Positions 24,496 through 34,223 of a DNA stretch of 64,000 bases are shown piece after piece. Below the pieces are notes generated by a model. It worked only from the letters and a program-made list of their open reading frames with translations, made no database searches and had not been told where the DNA came from. The DNA comes from Monosporascus cannonballus (lineage: Eukaryota; Ascomycota; Sordariomycetes; Xylariales): the NCBI GenBank assembly GCA_004154925.1, contig QJNS01000107.1, positions 124,001 to 188,000 of the forward strand. Direction: 5' to 3'. A program made the position numbers and the translations under genes. Each line of letters starts with the position of its first letter. The stretch's first letter is position 1.

Positions 24496-24538
24496 CTGAA
24501 AAATTGTTAGCCGAGACGTCTTGTGGCCTTCAAGGGGA
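24496..24538 (-). repeat. Right terminal inverted repeat of the 4-kb pogo-like element
   Basis: Reverse complement begins TCCCCTTGAAGGCCA, pairing with 20554 onward; a TA dinucleotide follows at 24539-24540. Confidence 0.85.
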
Positions 24539-24540
24539 TA

Positions 24541-25043
24541 CGTGCTGGGGCAAAAAACTTACATAACGGTGATTGATACCTTTCTTATTGCCTACTAGTC
24601 TACTGTTCCCTTTTGTTGTTTTTGTGTGTGTATGTGTGTGATATTTGTTTCTCTCTCTGTTTCAATATTTTCTTCGTCTCTTCTCTTTTCCTCTAGAGCT
24701 CCCTTTCACTTCGATTCCGAGACGCCTAAAATCTGGAAATTAGCCTCATAGAAAAAGTTCCCGTCCATTTCTCTAGTCCAGGCGCCTCAAGCCGCTCTAC
24801 GCTCTTTTGGTCGTGTGACCTCTCTGGCTCCAGGCTCTGACGTATGCATATCCTAGTCACTCAGTCCGTCTGCCTTCCTTTCCTGTTCTAACGGTCGACG
24901 CAGGATAGAAGAACAACAAGAAGAAACTCTATCACTCACTAAAGCATCGAGATCTACGAAGCCTTGCCTCGTTACTACCGACGAACACATACCAATACGC
25001 CTACGACGACGCGCATACACACACATATATAAACACGCACAAG
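24541..25043 (+). promoter_or_regulatory. Pyrimidine-rich promoter/leader of the small membrane protein gene
   Basis: About 500 bp between the transposon end and the start codon at 25044. CT-rich runs around 24645-24700 resemble the pyrimidine-rich core promoters and leaders of well-expressed fungal genes. No TATA box is evident at a sensible distance. Confidence 0.35.
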
Positions 25044-25304
25044 ATGATCGTAACGCGGCTTATCTCGCTGACGAACTTCGCCGTCGCCTCCTCGGCGCTG
25101 GGCTTCCAGGTCTTCGTTCTGTACCCGTGGCACAACCAGCTGGACGCGTCTTTCGAGGAGCTCAAGAAGGAGCACATCCGGGTCTTGGCCGCCCTCAAGG
25201 AGGTCGCCGAGAGGGTCGACCCAGAATCGCGCAAGGGCATGACCGACTCCATCCTCGGCCGCCTAGGGCTGACGGCCTTCGGCAATAACGCCGGTAAGCG
25301 GTGA
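25044..25304 (+). CDS. Small single-pass membrane protein, conserved-fungal-type
   Basis: An 86-residue product: a hydrophobic segment at about 8-27 (LTNFAVASSALGFQVFVLYP) is followed by a charged, probably helical region (FEELKKEHIRVLAALKEVAE) and a short polar tail. The layout (N-terminal anchor, amphipathic helix) suggests a small mitochondrial or other organelle membrane protein, and short proteins like this are common in ascomycete genomes; I do not recognise a characterised function. The start codon lies in a good context (AAGATG) after a long CT-rich leader, and the reading ends at a TGA without introns. The nearest neighbour upstream is the transposon right end, 505 bp away, so its promoter borders RIP-prone DNA. 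Confidence 0.65.
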   Translation: MIVTRLISLTNFAVASSALGFQVFVLYPWHNQLDASFEELKKEHIRVLAALKEVAERVDPESRKGMTDSILGRLGLTAFGNNAGKR

Positions 25305-26392
25305 GACATTCTCTATAGGAGAAAGGGGGAAGAGGCCGCGAAGGTCAGACGAGGTGGAGACGTACGCGAGCAGGGCCGGGTAGGGCGGATGACAGAAGAG
25401 CAATAGACCATATGATATCCTGTTTAGACTTCTAATTAGACTCAATATAGATCGTGTACTCATTCGGTCGCAATCGGTCATCCCCTTTGCGTTTCACTTT
25501 CCGCGTCCCGTCAACTGTTTTCGCCCAAAGTAGGATGAGCCGGTATAGAGTCCATCACGGAACCCGCTGTGGCCTCTTGCGTACCGAAATCGTGAAAAGA
25601 TGATCCCATCGGAATAGCAAGACATGGATCTCTCCGTCTAGGCCCTCTGCTATTCTTTACCTCTGCCGTTCGGAACAATGAAAATCGCAAGGAGCTACCG
25701 TGGTTTCCACTCTGCAGCAACAACAACCGAGACTGACGTTTTCGATCTTTTGGGCGGTGGAAAGGGGTGAACTGTGGCAACCAGCCACGGCCCATCCATG
25801 CCGTCATGCGGGGGATCGCCGTCCGCGCTGGCGCTACGACCGTTATGGTGGGGCGCGGCCCGATCGGTGTGGATACTTCCACCGGTACACATCTGTATTA
25901 GTGGGCGTGACGCTCTTAGGGAACACCAGCTAAGTAGCTTGCCCGACAGCTTAAATACTGGGAGTCATGGCAACATATATTTTATCCGACTTCGCCAGTG
26001 CTGTTGAGTTCGCAATCTTTCGCTCTGCCCCGTTTACATAAGGCCACGCACGGGATCGGCTCGGAGGAGCTACCCGAGCTATTTGCAGCCCGGTGTCGGT
26101 GCACCAGCGGCTACATCGTCTGAGCTAAGCGCAGATATGTTGTTATAGAGGGGGCGTCTGTCTGATCTTCGATACTAAGGCAATGGGTAGTGTATATGAC
26201 GATGAGCGACCCAATTTCGCCATCCTTCTGGATATCGATGGGAATGCACGAAATGTTGAAACTACGCAAAACCGAACCCTTGCCTCATAATCCGGCGCCG
26301 AGTTATCACTTTTTATATACAACTATTTGCCCCTTATGCAAATATGCCATTTGTGCAAACCATACGACGCAGAAAACTCCCAGGCGTCAGGT
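25305..26392. other. Intergenic, nothing recognised
   Basis: About 1.1 kb between the small membrane protein and the 3' end of the GH43 gene. Short overlapping frames at 25695-26007 appear on both strands without family resemblance. Confidence 0.5.
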
Positions 26393-27382
26393 TTATTTTG
26401 GTTTTTCAGTGACGATCTTTCCGTCTTTATCGTAGAAGATCTCCTTCACTTTCACACTCCGCAGATGGTCCACACCCTTGCTCAGCTCGCAGTCGTGGTG
26501 GAACAGCCACCACCGCCCCTGAAACTCCACGATCGAGTGGTGCGTCGTCCATCCCAGCACGGGCTCCAGTATCCTCCCGCCGTACGTGAACGGGCCCAGG
26601 GGGCTCTTTGACGTCGCGTAGACTAGGTAGTGCGTGTCGCCCGTCGAGTAGCTGAAGTAGTACGTGTCCCCGCGCTTGTGCATCCACGCCGCCTCGAAGA
26701 ACCGCCTGTCGTGGTCGTCGGCGCGGATCGGCTCTCCAGTCTCTGGCGCCAAGATGACGAGGTCCCGCGGCACCTCCGCGAACTTCCGCATGTCGGCGCT
26801 CAACCGCGCCACTTTGGGAAACAGCGCGAATTTGTCGGCGCCTGCGGGTTCCTTGGGGCCGAGCCAGCTCGCGTCGAACTTGTCGTTCCCGCCCTGGTAG
26901 CACTGCAGCTGGCCTCCCCAGAGACCCCCGAAGTACAGGTACCCCTCGCCGTCGTCGTCGTCGACGAAGGAGGCCGGGTCGATGCTGAAGCTGCCGGGGA
27001 TGGGTTCCGGGTCGGGGACGAAGGGACCCTCGGGCTTGTCGCCGACCGCGACGCCGATCCGGAACACGCCCTCCTTGTCCCGCGCCGGGAAGTACAGGTA
27101 GTACTTGCCGTCCTTGGTGGCGGCGTCGGGGGCCCACAGCTGCTTCGACACCCAGGGCACGTCCTCGGCGCGCAGCACCACGCCGTGGTCCGTCACGTCG
27201 TACGGCTCGTCCAACGACGACGTGCTGAACACGTGGTAGTCGGCCATGTCGTACTGGTCGCCGTTGTCGTTGAACTTGATGTCCGTCTCCCGGTCGTGCG
27301 ACGGGTAGATATATACCCGCCCGTTGAACACGTGCGCCGACGGGTCCGCCGTGTAAATGTGCGTAATGAGCGGCGGCGACAT
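26393..27382 (-). CDS. Glycoside hydrolase family 43 (beta-xylosidase/alpha-L-arabinofuranosidase type)
   Basis: A five-bladed beta-propeller glycosidase of 329 residues acting on xylan or arabinan side chains and oligosaccharides. The three family carboxylates are visible: general base D13 (YTADPSAHVF), pKa-modulating D135 (SIDPASF) and general acid E230 (RFFEAAWMH). The HHS of WTTHHSIVEF and the WAPDA motif are also typical. I chose the ATG at 27382 because MSPPLITHIYTADPS aligns with family starts; the frame stays open to an ATG at 27478, which would add 32 residues unlike a signal peptide. With no secretion signal the enzyme is probably intracellular, cleaving imported oligosaccharides. 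One exon. It lies in the same window as the polyol dehydrogenase but 18 kb away. Confidence 0.88.
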   Translation of the reverse strand: MSPPLITHIYTADPSAHVFNGRVYIYPSHDRETDIKFNDNGDQYDMADYHVFSTSSLDEPYDVTDHGVVLRAEDVPWVSKQLWAPDAATKDGKYYLYFPARDKEGVFRIGVAVGDKPEGPFVPDPEPIPGSFSIDPASFVDDDDGEGYLYFGGLWGGQLQCYQGGNDKFDASWLGPKEPAGADKFALFPKVARLSADMRKFAEVPRDLVILAPETGEPIRADDHDRRFFEAAWMHKRGDTYYFSYSTGDTHYLVYATSKSPLGPFTYGGRILEPVLGWTTHHSIVEFQGRWWLFHHDCELSKGVDHLRSVKVKEIFYDKDGKIVTEKPK

Positions 27383-28426
27383 CTTGGCTTCTTGACTAAC
27401 TGGTCGACTGCCTGTACGCCTGGTTGTTCGAGGAGGTAACGACTTATCGTTTGCAATGGGGGCAATGGCGATAGACACCGGCTATAGTCGGAGTTCCTTA
27501 GTCTTGTGGGGTTGTCCCTTGGCGATGTCGAATCTACCTACCTTTTCAGCAGCCCTTCCTCAGTTGCGATGCGTGATGAATCAAGTTTGGGCTGTATGAC
27601 TTCAACTACGAAACGATGGAGTCGAGCCTTGCAGTACTCGTCATCAACAGCCTCGGGCAGAGCAGTCGTCACCCTCTTTATATCGCGTTGTACCCGGCTG
27701 CTGCGATGTGCGGGATTCCATCCCGCCGCCGAGAGCATGATGCACTTGTTCTATTTATCCCTATTTAACCGCCTGCTTTACCCCGCTAACATCACATCGG
27801 GGTTGGCTCGTTAGAGCTGGCTCGACTGCGGATACTTAGCGATCGTTAACTATGCGTGCCATGCTGCATGGACGATACATACCTACTGCATATTACACCG
27901 GCTACTTGGGACGCATTGTATAGATCTTGCAAGTTAACGCATGTAGGTTCCTTTGAAGCGGGGATGTATAAGTTATGTAAACATACCTGGTCAGCAGCCT
28001 GATGGGGCCATTTTCAAGCTAGAACTAGCTTGCTTTCCGTAGGATTGTAGCACTATTGAGCTACTGGCCTAGCCTGGTGGCGAGTGCTTTATCATATATC
28101 TAATAAACATCTTGACGCGGTATGGGAAGCTTCACCTTCGAAGACAGGCTTAGATGGGTTGCTCGGGTGCGACTCTCACCTTCGGTGGCCAACTGATTTC
28201 TAGACACATATGACACTATACCAGCGAGGTCTTCAGGTCAAGCTGGTGACGGGGGCAATGCCGCATTGCGCTTGGGTATGAGAATTTATGGTTATCGGGA
28301 TAGGATACCCTATTACTCCTTAAAAGAATATGACTACCATGTTTGTTGCCCCTCTGAACAAAATTTCGATGTGTTAATTAATGTAACTCTTCCAACTGAT
28401 GATTCCATTGCTCGGTCGATTTGTAG
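27383..28426. other. Intergenic, nothing recognised
   Basis: About 1 kb upstream of the GH43 gene. Frames at 27506-27814 are antisense pairs without recognisable family features. Confidence 0.45.
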
Positions 28427-30180
28427 ATGCGCTCCCAGTCAACAGCTCATACCTGGAATACAGTTGTTCCACACGTTCGGCAGACTGGGCAGTCCGGGCC
28501 GGGACCACGAGGCCCTCCGTTTCCACCGCAGAGTGAGTCTACTGCAATCGTAGGCCAAGCCCCTCCCATTCCTCCCCGACCTCCTGTGTTTGGGTACCAG
28601 CTTGTTCGAAGGACAGATGTTCTGAGCCAGCAGCATTAGAGGCACCACGAACTTCGAGTCCACAAGAGACGAAAAAGAAGCCTTTAAGGGGCTCAGACCC
28701 TCAAGTAGTCTCCGAATGCATCGAAACTCCCAGTATCTTCAAGACGACCTGGTATATCCATCCTGGGGGATCGAACTACTATATCAGCTCAAGTTGCTAC
28801 AAGAAGTATGTTCGTAATCCTCGATATCAGAGCGGAATTCAAAGGTGCGGTATTAGAAGGTGGTCGTCCCCGGGCTTACCGCTTTGGCAAACCGCGAATG
28901 AAGGACGATCTCTTCGAGTTCGCCCTCGACACGGGGACACTCGACGCAGTGATCAGGTTCATGCTACTGCGCTCTTTGTTCCCGGACTGCACGGGGCGGA
29001 ACGGAGTGAAAGGCACCGCCGGCATAAGATGGTGCCGGCCAAAGCATAGCGCTATCCCACCCATGGCCGTTTGCTAGACGTGTCATGAAGACCACATCCT
29101 TGCGCATCTCGACTTTGCCGCGGACTTTGAGGTAACACATACGCAACCTGTAGAAGAGGCATGGTCTTTCAATCTGGCAGTCCCTTATATCCGCAGGGAC
29201 TACAGCGTGAGAGCTGACGAGGACGACTGGGCTTTCTTCGTCCGAGAGGTGTCTACCCGCGTATCCTTGCCCGCGTGCTTCCAGGAGAAGACGGTATATC
29301 CGGATGGCAAAAAGTGGTTTAACCCTTATCAACGGCCCTCAGGACTTCCTCGTCTGCTCCCCCCCTTTTTTGCGATTACGTTATCCACACCAGCCAGGAG
29401 AGCAGATGGCGTGGTGCCGGTGACAGCCTGGCCAAGGTTTTCGGCGTCTCGGCCCGGTGCTGCTTCGGCCAAACTAACACGTCGACGCTGGCCGCCCGCT
29501 GCTGGAGATGGCCGACTCCGACCTGTTCTGGGGGGGCATCGAGACAAGTCTGTCGCGAATCCACCTGCGACGTGAGGGGGATATACTACATTCCAACCTG
29601 GGCGGCGCGTGCTACGCGACCTTGGTCATGCCACATGGGGTAGCGTGCCTGTTCACGCCTAAGAAGGACGCCCCCCAGGAGCCACCTAGATCTGAAGTTT
29701 CGACCCGGCGATCCCGCGGTACAGCATGCACATGCTCAACCTCCTGAGGAAGATCTACACCAAGGACCCGGGGCTCCTGGAGCGCTACGCCAACAAGTAC
29801 GCCTACATACTGCCCTGCCGCCGCGCCATGCACCTCGACGATGCGCCCTGGTTCGGCTGGGAGCAGTGCACCATCCGCCCGGCGTACCACCACGGGCGCG
29901 GCAGCTGGCCGACGACCAGCAGATTAAGATCCTGCAGCGGGTCACCCTGAATAACAGCAGCGCCGCCTTCACATTCATGGGAAACCAGCTCGCGGGTGCC
30001 GTCGGACCCTCCTTGCCCGCATACCGCTAGGACGTACCCGGCGTCGGCTACGGGTTCTGCAACCAGGTCGATGCCGCGTACGCCCAGCACGGGGCGTAGG
30101 CCACGGCGGTCGGGGCCAGGGTGGGCGATGCTGTGTGGCTCGAGATCGTGACGCTGGAGGGCAGATGGAGGGCGATCGAA
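28427..30180 (+). pseudogene. Unrecognised broken gene(s), multiple frameshifts
   Basis: Protein-like stretches sit in shifting frames on the plus strand. 28427-28630 gives a Pro-rich reading ending GYQLVRRTDV. The next frame continues from 28621 with SEPAALEAPRTSSPQE through about 28900. Another frame at 29508-29690 reads SDLFWGGIETSLSRIHLRR. 29726-29900 reads DPGLLERYANKYAYILPC and HLDDAPWFGWEQCTIRP. About 29905-30030 reads QQIKILQRVTLNNSSA, then MGNQLAGAVGPSLPAYR before a stop. Intron splicing does not reconcile all the shifts. The coding-like composition and smooth continuation across breaks say decayed gene rather than chance, but I cannot name a family; it may be two adjacent remnants. 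Confidence 0.4.
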
Positions 30181-31262
30181 TAAGGGCCGGTGGGAGACGT
30201 TGTAGGGGGTTGCAGACGAGGACTTATGGCCTTTGTTTACATCCCGCTGGTGTCGGTCAAATGGTTGAGCTACCTATGGGAGCTTACCTAGGCACGTAGG
30301 CATCACTCCATGGATGCTCACATCCATTTCTAAATAAATGCATCTGATCGAAGGCATTTATAATCCGTGATTGAATGACCGAGCGCTATCCTTGGGCATA
30401 TACTTATTATTCGATTCAATCATTTCAGCTACTGAAGATAAGGCAGGCTTGACCATTTTGGCTAGAACCTGACTCCAGCATGTAGATCCGCAACTCTCTT
30501 CAGAGTTTCATTTTATGCAGGTTCTTCCATGGAGCCCTTTGAGGAGGAGCCTGGCAGAGGGCTATAAGCTACACTCCTTTAAAGAGGACTTGTAAGGCAA
30601 CTGTCAGGACCAACGTGCGTGCTTCATCACGGCATAGTTAGAAGAGACTGACGCTTGAAAGCTCTTACCATAAGAGATGAATCGATAGAACAAGTCGATA
30701 TACAGTTCCTACGGTAAGGGAAATACATGAGTGTCTCAGGGATGGGGTCCTCCTTGTGTTCCTCAGTGTAACCCTAGAATAGTCAATGGTGGTGATCTTC
30801 AGTATCCCTGGGCGCCTAGAGCTTCTGGAGGCAGCCACAGTTACCCGGAACACGCGATTTATAGCATGGACAATCTGGTGTAGAGATGTTGTTAGGAGAT
30901 CGTGTCACCAGCCATTCTTTCGTGTGCTCAACTCCCACAACAACCGCCCACGGAATCTTGCCAACGAAATCCAAATCCACATATTCTGATTGAAGTTAGC
31001 GAATGCTAACGGCCACCGAGTATTACCTCGTGCTTACTCTCACCTATGGTGGAGGTTGAATGGTTTGCAGGCATACGTGTCCTGTCCCACCGTTTGCCAA
31101 TCTTTTGAAGAAAAGGCCGATCTGGCCTAGCCGCGCGACATACTTGACGGTACTATGTCTTGTTTCACTGCCACTGCACATAGGGCGGTGGTTTTCGAAG
31201 GTCCGGCATACAAAGCCCGTCTTTGAGTAACAAGGAGCCGGAGTTTATAAGGGTCGCGTGGT
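30181..31262. other. Intergenic, nothing recognised
   Basis: About 1.1 kb of normal composition with only short frames. Confidence 0.45.
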
Positions 31263-31808
31263 TTACTGTCCCCGCATATACGTCTTTGAAAGGTGCCGGG
31301 CGGCGTTGTTGGCAGTCCATTGTGGGGGCGGTGGCCTCGCGCGATAATTTGATGCCATTTGGCCAGGCCGACGCACTGTTGGTGGGGGTATCGACCAGGG
31401 AAATGGTACCCGAGCCGGTTGTCCCGTCCTACCGTCGTCATAAACCTCGTCGGGCTCTGAAGATACGTCACTCGCATAGTCGGCAACCCTCCGCCTATAG
31501 GCCGCGATGCAGCAGCAGTAGATGAGCAGGATCAGAAAAAGGGCACCGACGGAGCAGCCCACGATGACACCAACGGTCCGCGGCGGCAGGCCTCCCGAAT
31601 CCCACGCCCCTCGGTCCGGCGGCGGTGGAGCTTCGGTCGGCGGACCACCGCGATCGAGCGTCACGATCGCGGTGCTTGTGGAGCCGGCGTTGGTGAGGGT
31701 CTGAGTCAGCGTAACTTGACGGGGTTTGGCGACGTTGACGATTTTGTCACCGTGCATCGGCATTTGGTTAACTGCCGTGACAAGGGTCGTGGACCCTTCC
31801 CTGGGCAT
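31263..31808 (-). CDS. Single-pass membrane protein with Pro-rich cytosolic tail
   Basis: The product is about 181 residues. The order is: a Thr-rich, probably extracellular N-terminal part; a Pro-rich juxtamembrane stretch (PPTEAPPPPDRG); one transmembrane helix (VGVIVGCSVGALFLILLIYC, about residues 79-103) ending in a CCC motif and an AYRRR stop-transfer; then a polar Pro-rich tail. This resembles fungal wall-sensor-like or generic type I membrane proteins. The start is uncertain: the first in-frame ATG is at 31808 and no signal peptide follows it, so an upstream exon encoding one is likely. Minus-strand coding-like sequence at 31976-32218 with several cysteines could belong to such an exon, but I could not fix a splice. 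No function is assigned. Confidence 0.5.
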   Translation of the reverse strand: MPREGSTTLVTAVNQMPMHGDKIVNVAKPRQVTLTQTLTNAGSTSTAIVTLDRGGPPTEAPPPPDRGAWDSGGLPPRTVGVIVGCSVGALFLILLIYCCCIAAYRRRVADYASDVSSEPDEVYDDGRTGQPARVPFPWSIPPPTVRRPGQMASNYRARPPPPQWTANNAARHLSKTYMRGQ

Positions 31809-31817
31809 AATTGTCAA

Positions 31818-33078
31818 GGGTCTCGTTTACCGTCTTTTTGCGACGACTTTCCTAACTCAGCATCGCCAAATCGGAGTTCAAGGAGGCAGGGTTTAGGGGC
31901 CCGCGGGTCGACTGGGAAGGGAGGAGTCGTCATCGCTTTAAACAAGATTCATTTAAGTTTCGATGAGCCCCGCCGTCAGCGTACGTACGGCTCGGTAGGT
32001 CGAGCAGGTGTATATTTCCCTGGGCAATACATTCCACACCAATCCAGAGAAACCCCGGCTGCAGCGGCATCGTCAGAAGGGAACGTCATGCGGCAGTGCA
32101 ACAGCGCGTATGACTTAGTAACGACAGCCATTGGAGACGGTTGCAGACAACGACACCGCTGCATTTCGATGGCACCCCTAACGTCCATCCGACCTTTTTG
32201 TCTTCGGTCTTGGTTCATCTAGGCGCCGGCTCTGGATGCCGGTTACAGGGAGGGCAGGCAACCTCGGCGTTCCTTTGAATGTGACCAATAGGGCCCTCGT
32301 CGCATTTCAAAACGGACGTAAAACGATACTGCAGCGACACCAACTCGCTTGTTAGGTTCTTTTAAGTAGGTATGCAATGCGAGGGCATTCGTCAACGAGC
32401 TCATCAGGTGGGCTGCCCCGAAAAACATTCAACACGGGGCGAAAAGATTAAACTCCGAGGAAACGAGAGTCGCATTAAGGGGGGGGGGAGGTAGGCTGAG
32501 CCGAAATTCGCACGAGAAAGAGGAGCTACGATTGGTGCTACCAGGCGGTAGGCCACCATCTTCCACTTAGCTCCTGGTCCTACCCAAAGCCAACCCCCCC
32601 GTAGCCCCGCCTCACTGCGCTGCCGCTAGTGACTCTATATGCAAGCTACCTGTAAGAAAGAAGAGTTCATTAGGGGGGACACATGTACTGCTGTATTCTG
32701 CCGAGGGACGTGTTTCGTGGGGATGGTGGACCACTTCCGGCACTTTGGAGATTTGTGTCGTCATGTCTCTGTTCAATGCGACAGCAATATATAGACCAAT
32801 GCATATGCAACACAATACGTCAAAACGGAGTTGTCGGCCACTGTAAAACTCCGTTCTCGTATATGTCACACAAACCTGGCCTGAGACGGTGGAGGCTCAG
32901 TACTTTGCCATGGGAGCCGGCATCGCTTGTATCATATCAATGGGCTTTATTTAAACTTGGTTCCTTCGCCTCTTGAGAAACGTTTCGTCTCTCCTGCTTA
33001 TCTCGACTTCTAACGGTGAAGAGGGCATATCAACTCTACTTAGGTACTTAAGCCACGACAAGGAGCTTACACAACGAC
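31818..33078. other. Intergenic, possible upstream exon of the membrane protein
   Basis: Minus-strand frame 31976-32218 contains a Cys-containing reading (DWCGMYCPGKYTPA) that might encode part of an ectodomain. The rest, including a short G run near 32479, shows nothing recognisable. Confidence 0.3.
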
Positions 33079-34223
33079 ATGGCCTCCCTTGTGCGAAGGA
33101 TATTGGGCGCTGTCGTGCGCTCAGCTCACATACACCACTTTGGCTCAGAACTGGATGCTGCATTCCCGACATCTACCGTCAAGGATTATGGTGAGGGTCG
33201 AGAACGGACACCGCTTTCGGAACCCATCCCAGCCGGTCAGCTAGCAGAGACAGCCCATCATCAATTTCAGTCCGACTTCTTCGGCAAGCTACCGCTTGAG
33301 ATCCGGAGACAAATCTACGAAGAGCTGTGGCGTTCAGCAGGGGAATCTCAGCACATCTTCCATATGAGCGGACGGCTACGTCGGTGCGTCTGTATTACGG
33401 ACCACGACGCCGAAGATGAGCGGGACGACATCGTCGAGAACTTCAAGCTCGAGAAGTCGTTGACGCACGAGACATATTTCTCCAACCCGGCTCTGCACAG
33501 GCAGCTCTCCTCAACATGGACGAAGCATTGGAAGTGCGAGGAGCACATGGCGAAGCACGGCGCAAACGAGCCTGCCCCTTTCTTACCGGCACTCACAACC
33601 TGCAAGAGGATGTAAGCAGGCTACCCCACACACATCAACCTAAGCATATTCATGCTAACCGGATTAGGTACTTTGAATGCATGGACTCTATTGGCGAGCA
33701 TGTCACTTTAAATTTCACGTCGCTTCAGGCGGCGCATGACTTTGCGGTGATCCGTCGGCGGGCCCCCATCGTCAGCACTATCCGGCGCTTCAACTTCTCC
33801 TTCTACCTTTCCCAGCAGGAGATCGACAAATACATGCCCTGGAACGACTCACAGTGGAAGCAGCTGTGGCAGACGTTAGGCGGGCTAGAGAACGTGCGGC
33901 AGGTGAAGCTATGGCTCGACGGCCGCCTGGGATCCGACCAGCACGGCCTACAGCTCAACGGCCCCGCGCTTTTCAAGTGCCTGGACGAGGCGCCGAAGTA
34001 CAGGTTGAGCGTGAATTTGCCTACGGACGAGGATGCCGAGGAGAAATTAATAGACCCCTGGGGCCCACGGTACGCCATGGATTGCTTCCAGGGCGTCGAG
34101 CTGCAATTTCGCGGAGCTCCGGCCTATCGCCCGAGCGACAAGAAGGGGGTCTGCGGCCCGACGAATAGCGCGATGCCTTCCTTGGAGGTGATGGCTTGGT
34201 ATTCGATGTCCATGAACGTGTGA
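33079..34223 (+). CDS. DUF7730/F-box-like fungal protein, 2 exons
   Basis: The product is about 362 residues from exons 33079-33611 and 33668-34223. The 56-bp intron has GTAAGC, a CTAAC branch site and a TTAG acceptor, and restores the family string CKRMYFECMDSIGEHVT. Residues 69-84 (GKLPLEIRRQIYEELW) are the signature opening of the large fungal DUF7730/F-box-like family, followed later by the second conserved block TTCKRMYFECMDSI and a stretch describing beta strands (IRRFNFSFYLS). Proteins of this family are numerous in ascomycetes, mostly uncharacterised, and some may act as ubiquitin-ligase adaptors. The 3' neighbour is an assembly gap 0.8 kb downstream. Confidence 0.7.

Larger units (their letters stand above)
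20554..24538 (-). mobile_element. RIP-mutated pogo/Fot1-like DNA transposon, about 4 kb
   Basis: Bounded by inverted ends starting TCCCCTTGAAGGCCA and flanked by TA on each side (20552-20553 and 24539-24540), the target duplication expected for Tc1/mariner-pogo elements. On the minus strand a degenerate DDE transposase can be followed. Near 22610-22665 it reads IENIYNFNEINFLI (intact: IYNFDExGF). Near 22300-22380 it reads KWIKYFDKYIKTRTKNLKRF. Near 21990-22070 it reads DNIKSRFVKAEFVLFDPNR. A Cys/His knuckle, YSVCDKPEHTAGIC, lies near 21505-21570. Numerous stops and G-to-A changes show RIP. At 3985 bp it is about twice the usual Fot1 size, so it carries extra sequence on both sides of the transposase, or a nested insertion I could not resolve. 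Confidence 0.82.

Noticed and set aside
26630..27439. Plus-strand frame of 269 codons
   Set aside because: Antisense shadow of the GH43 gene.
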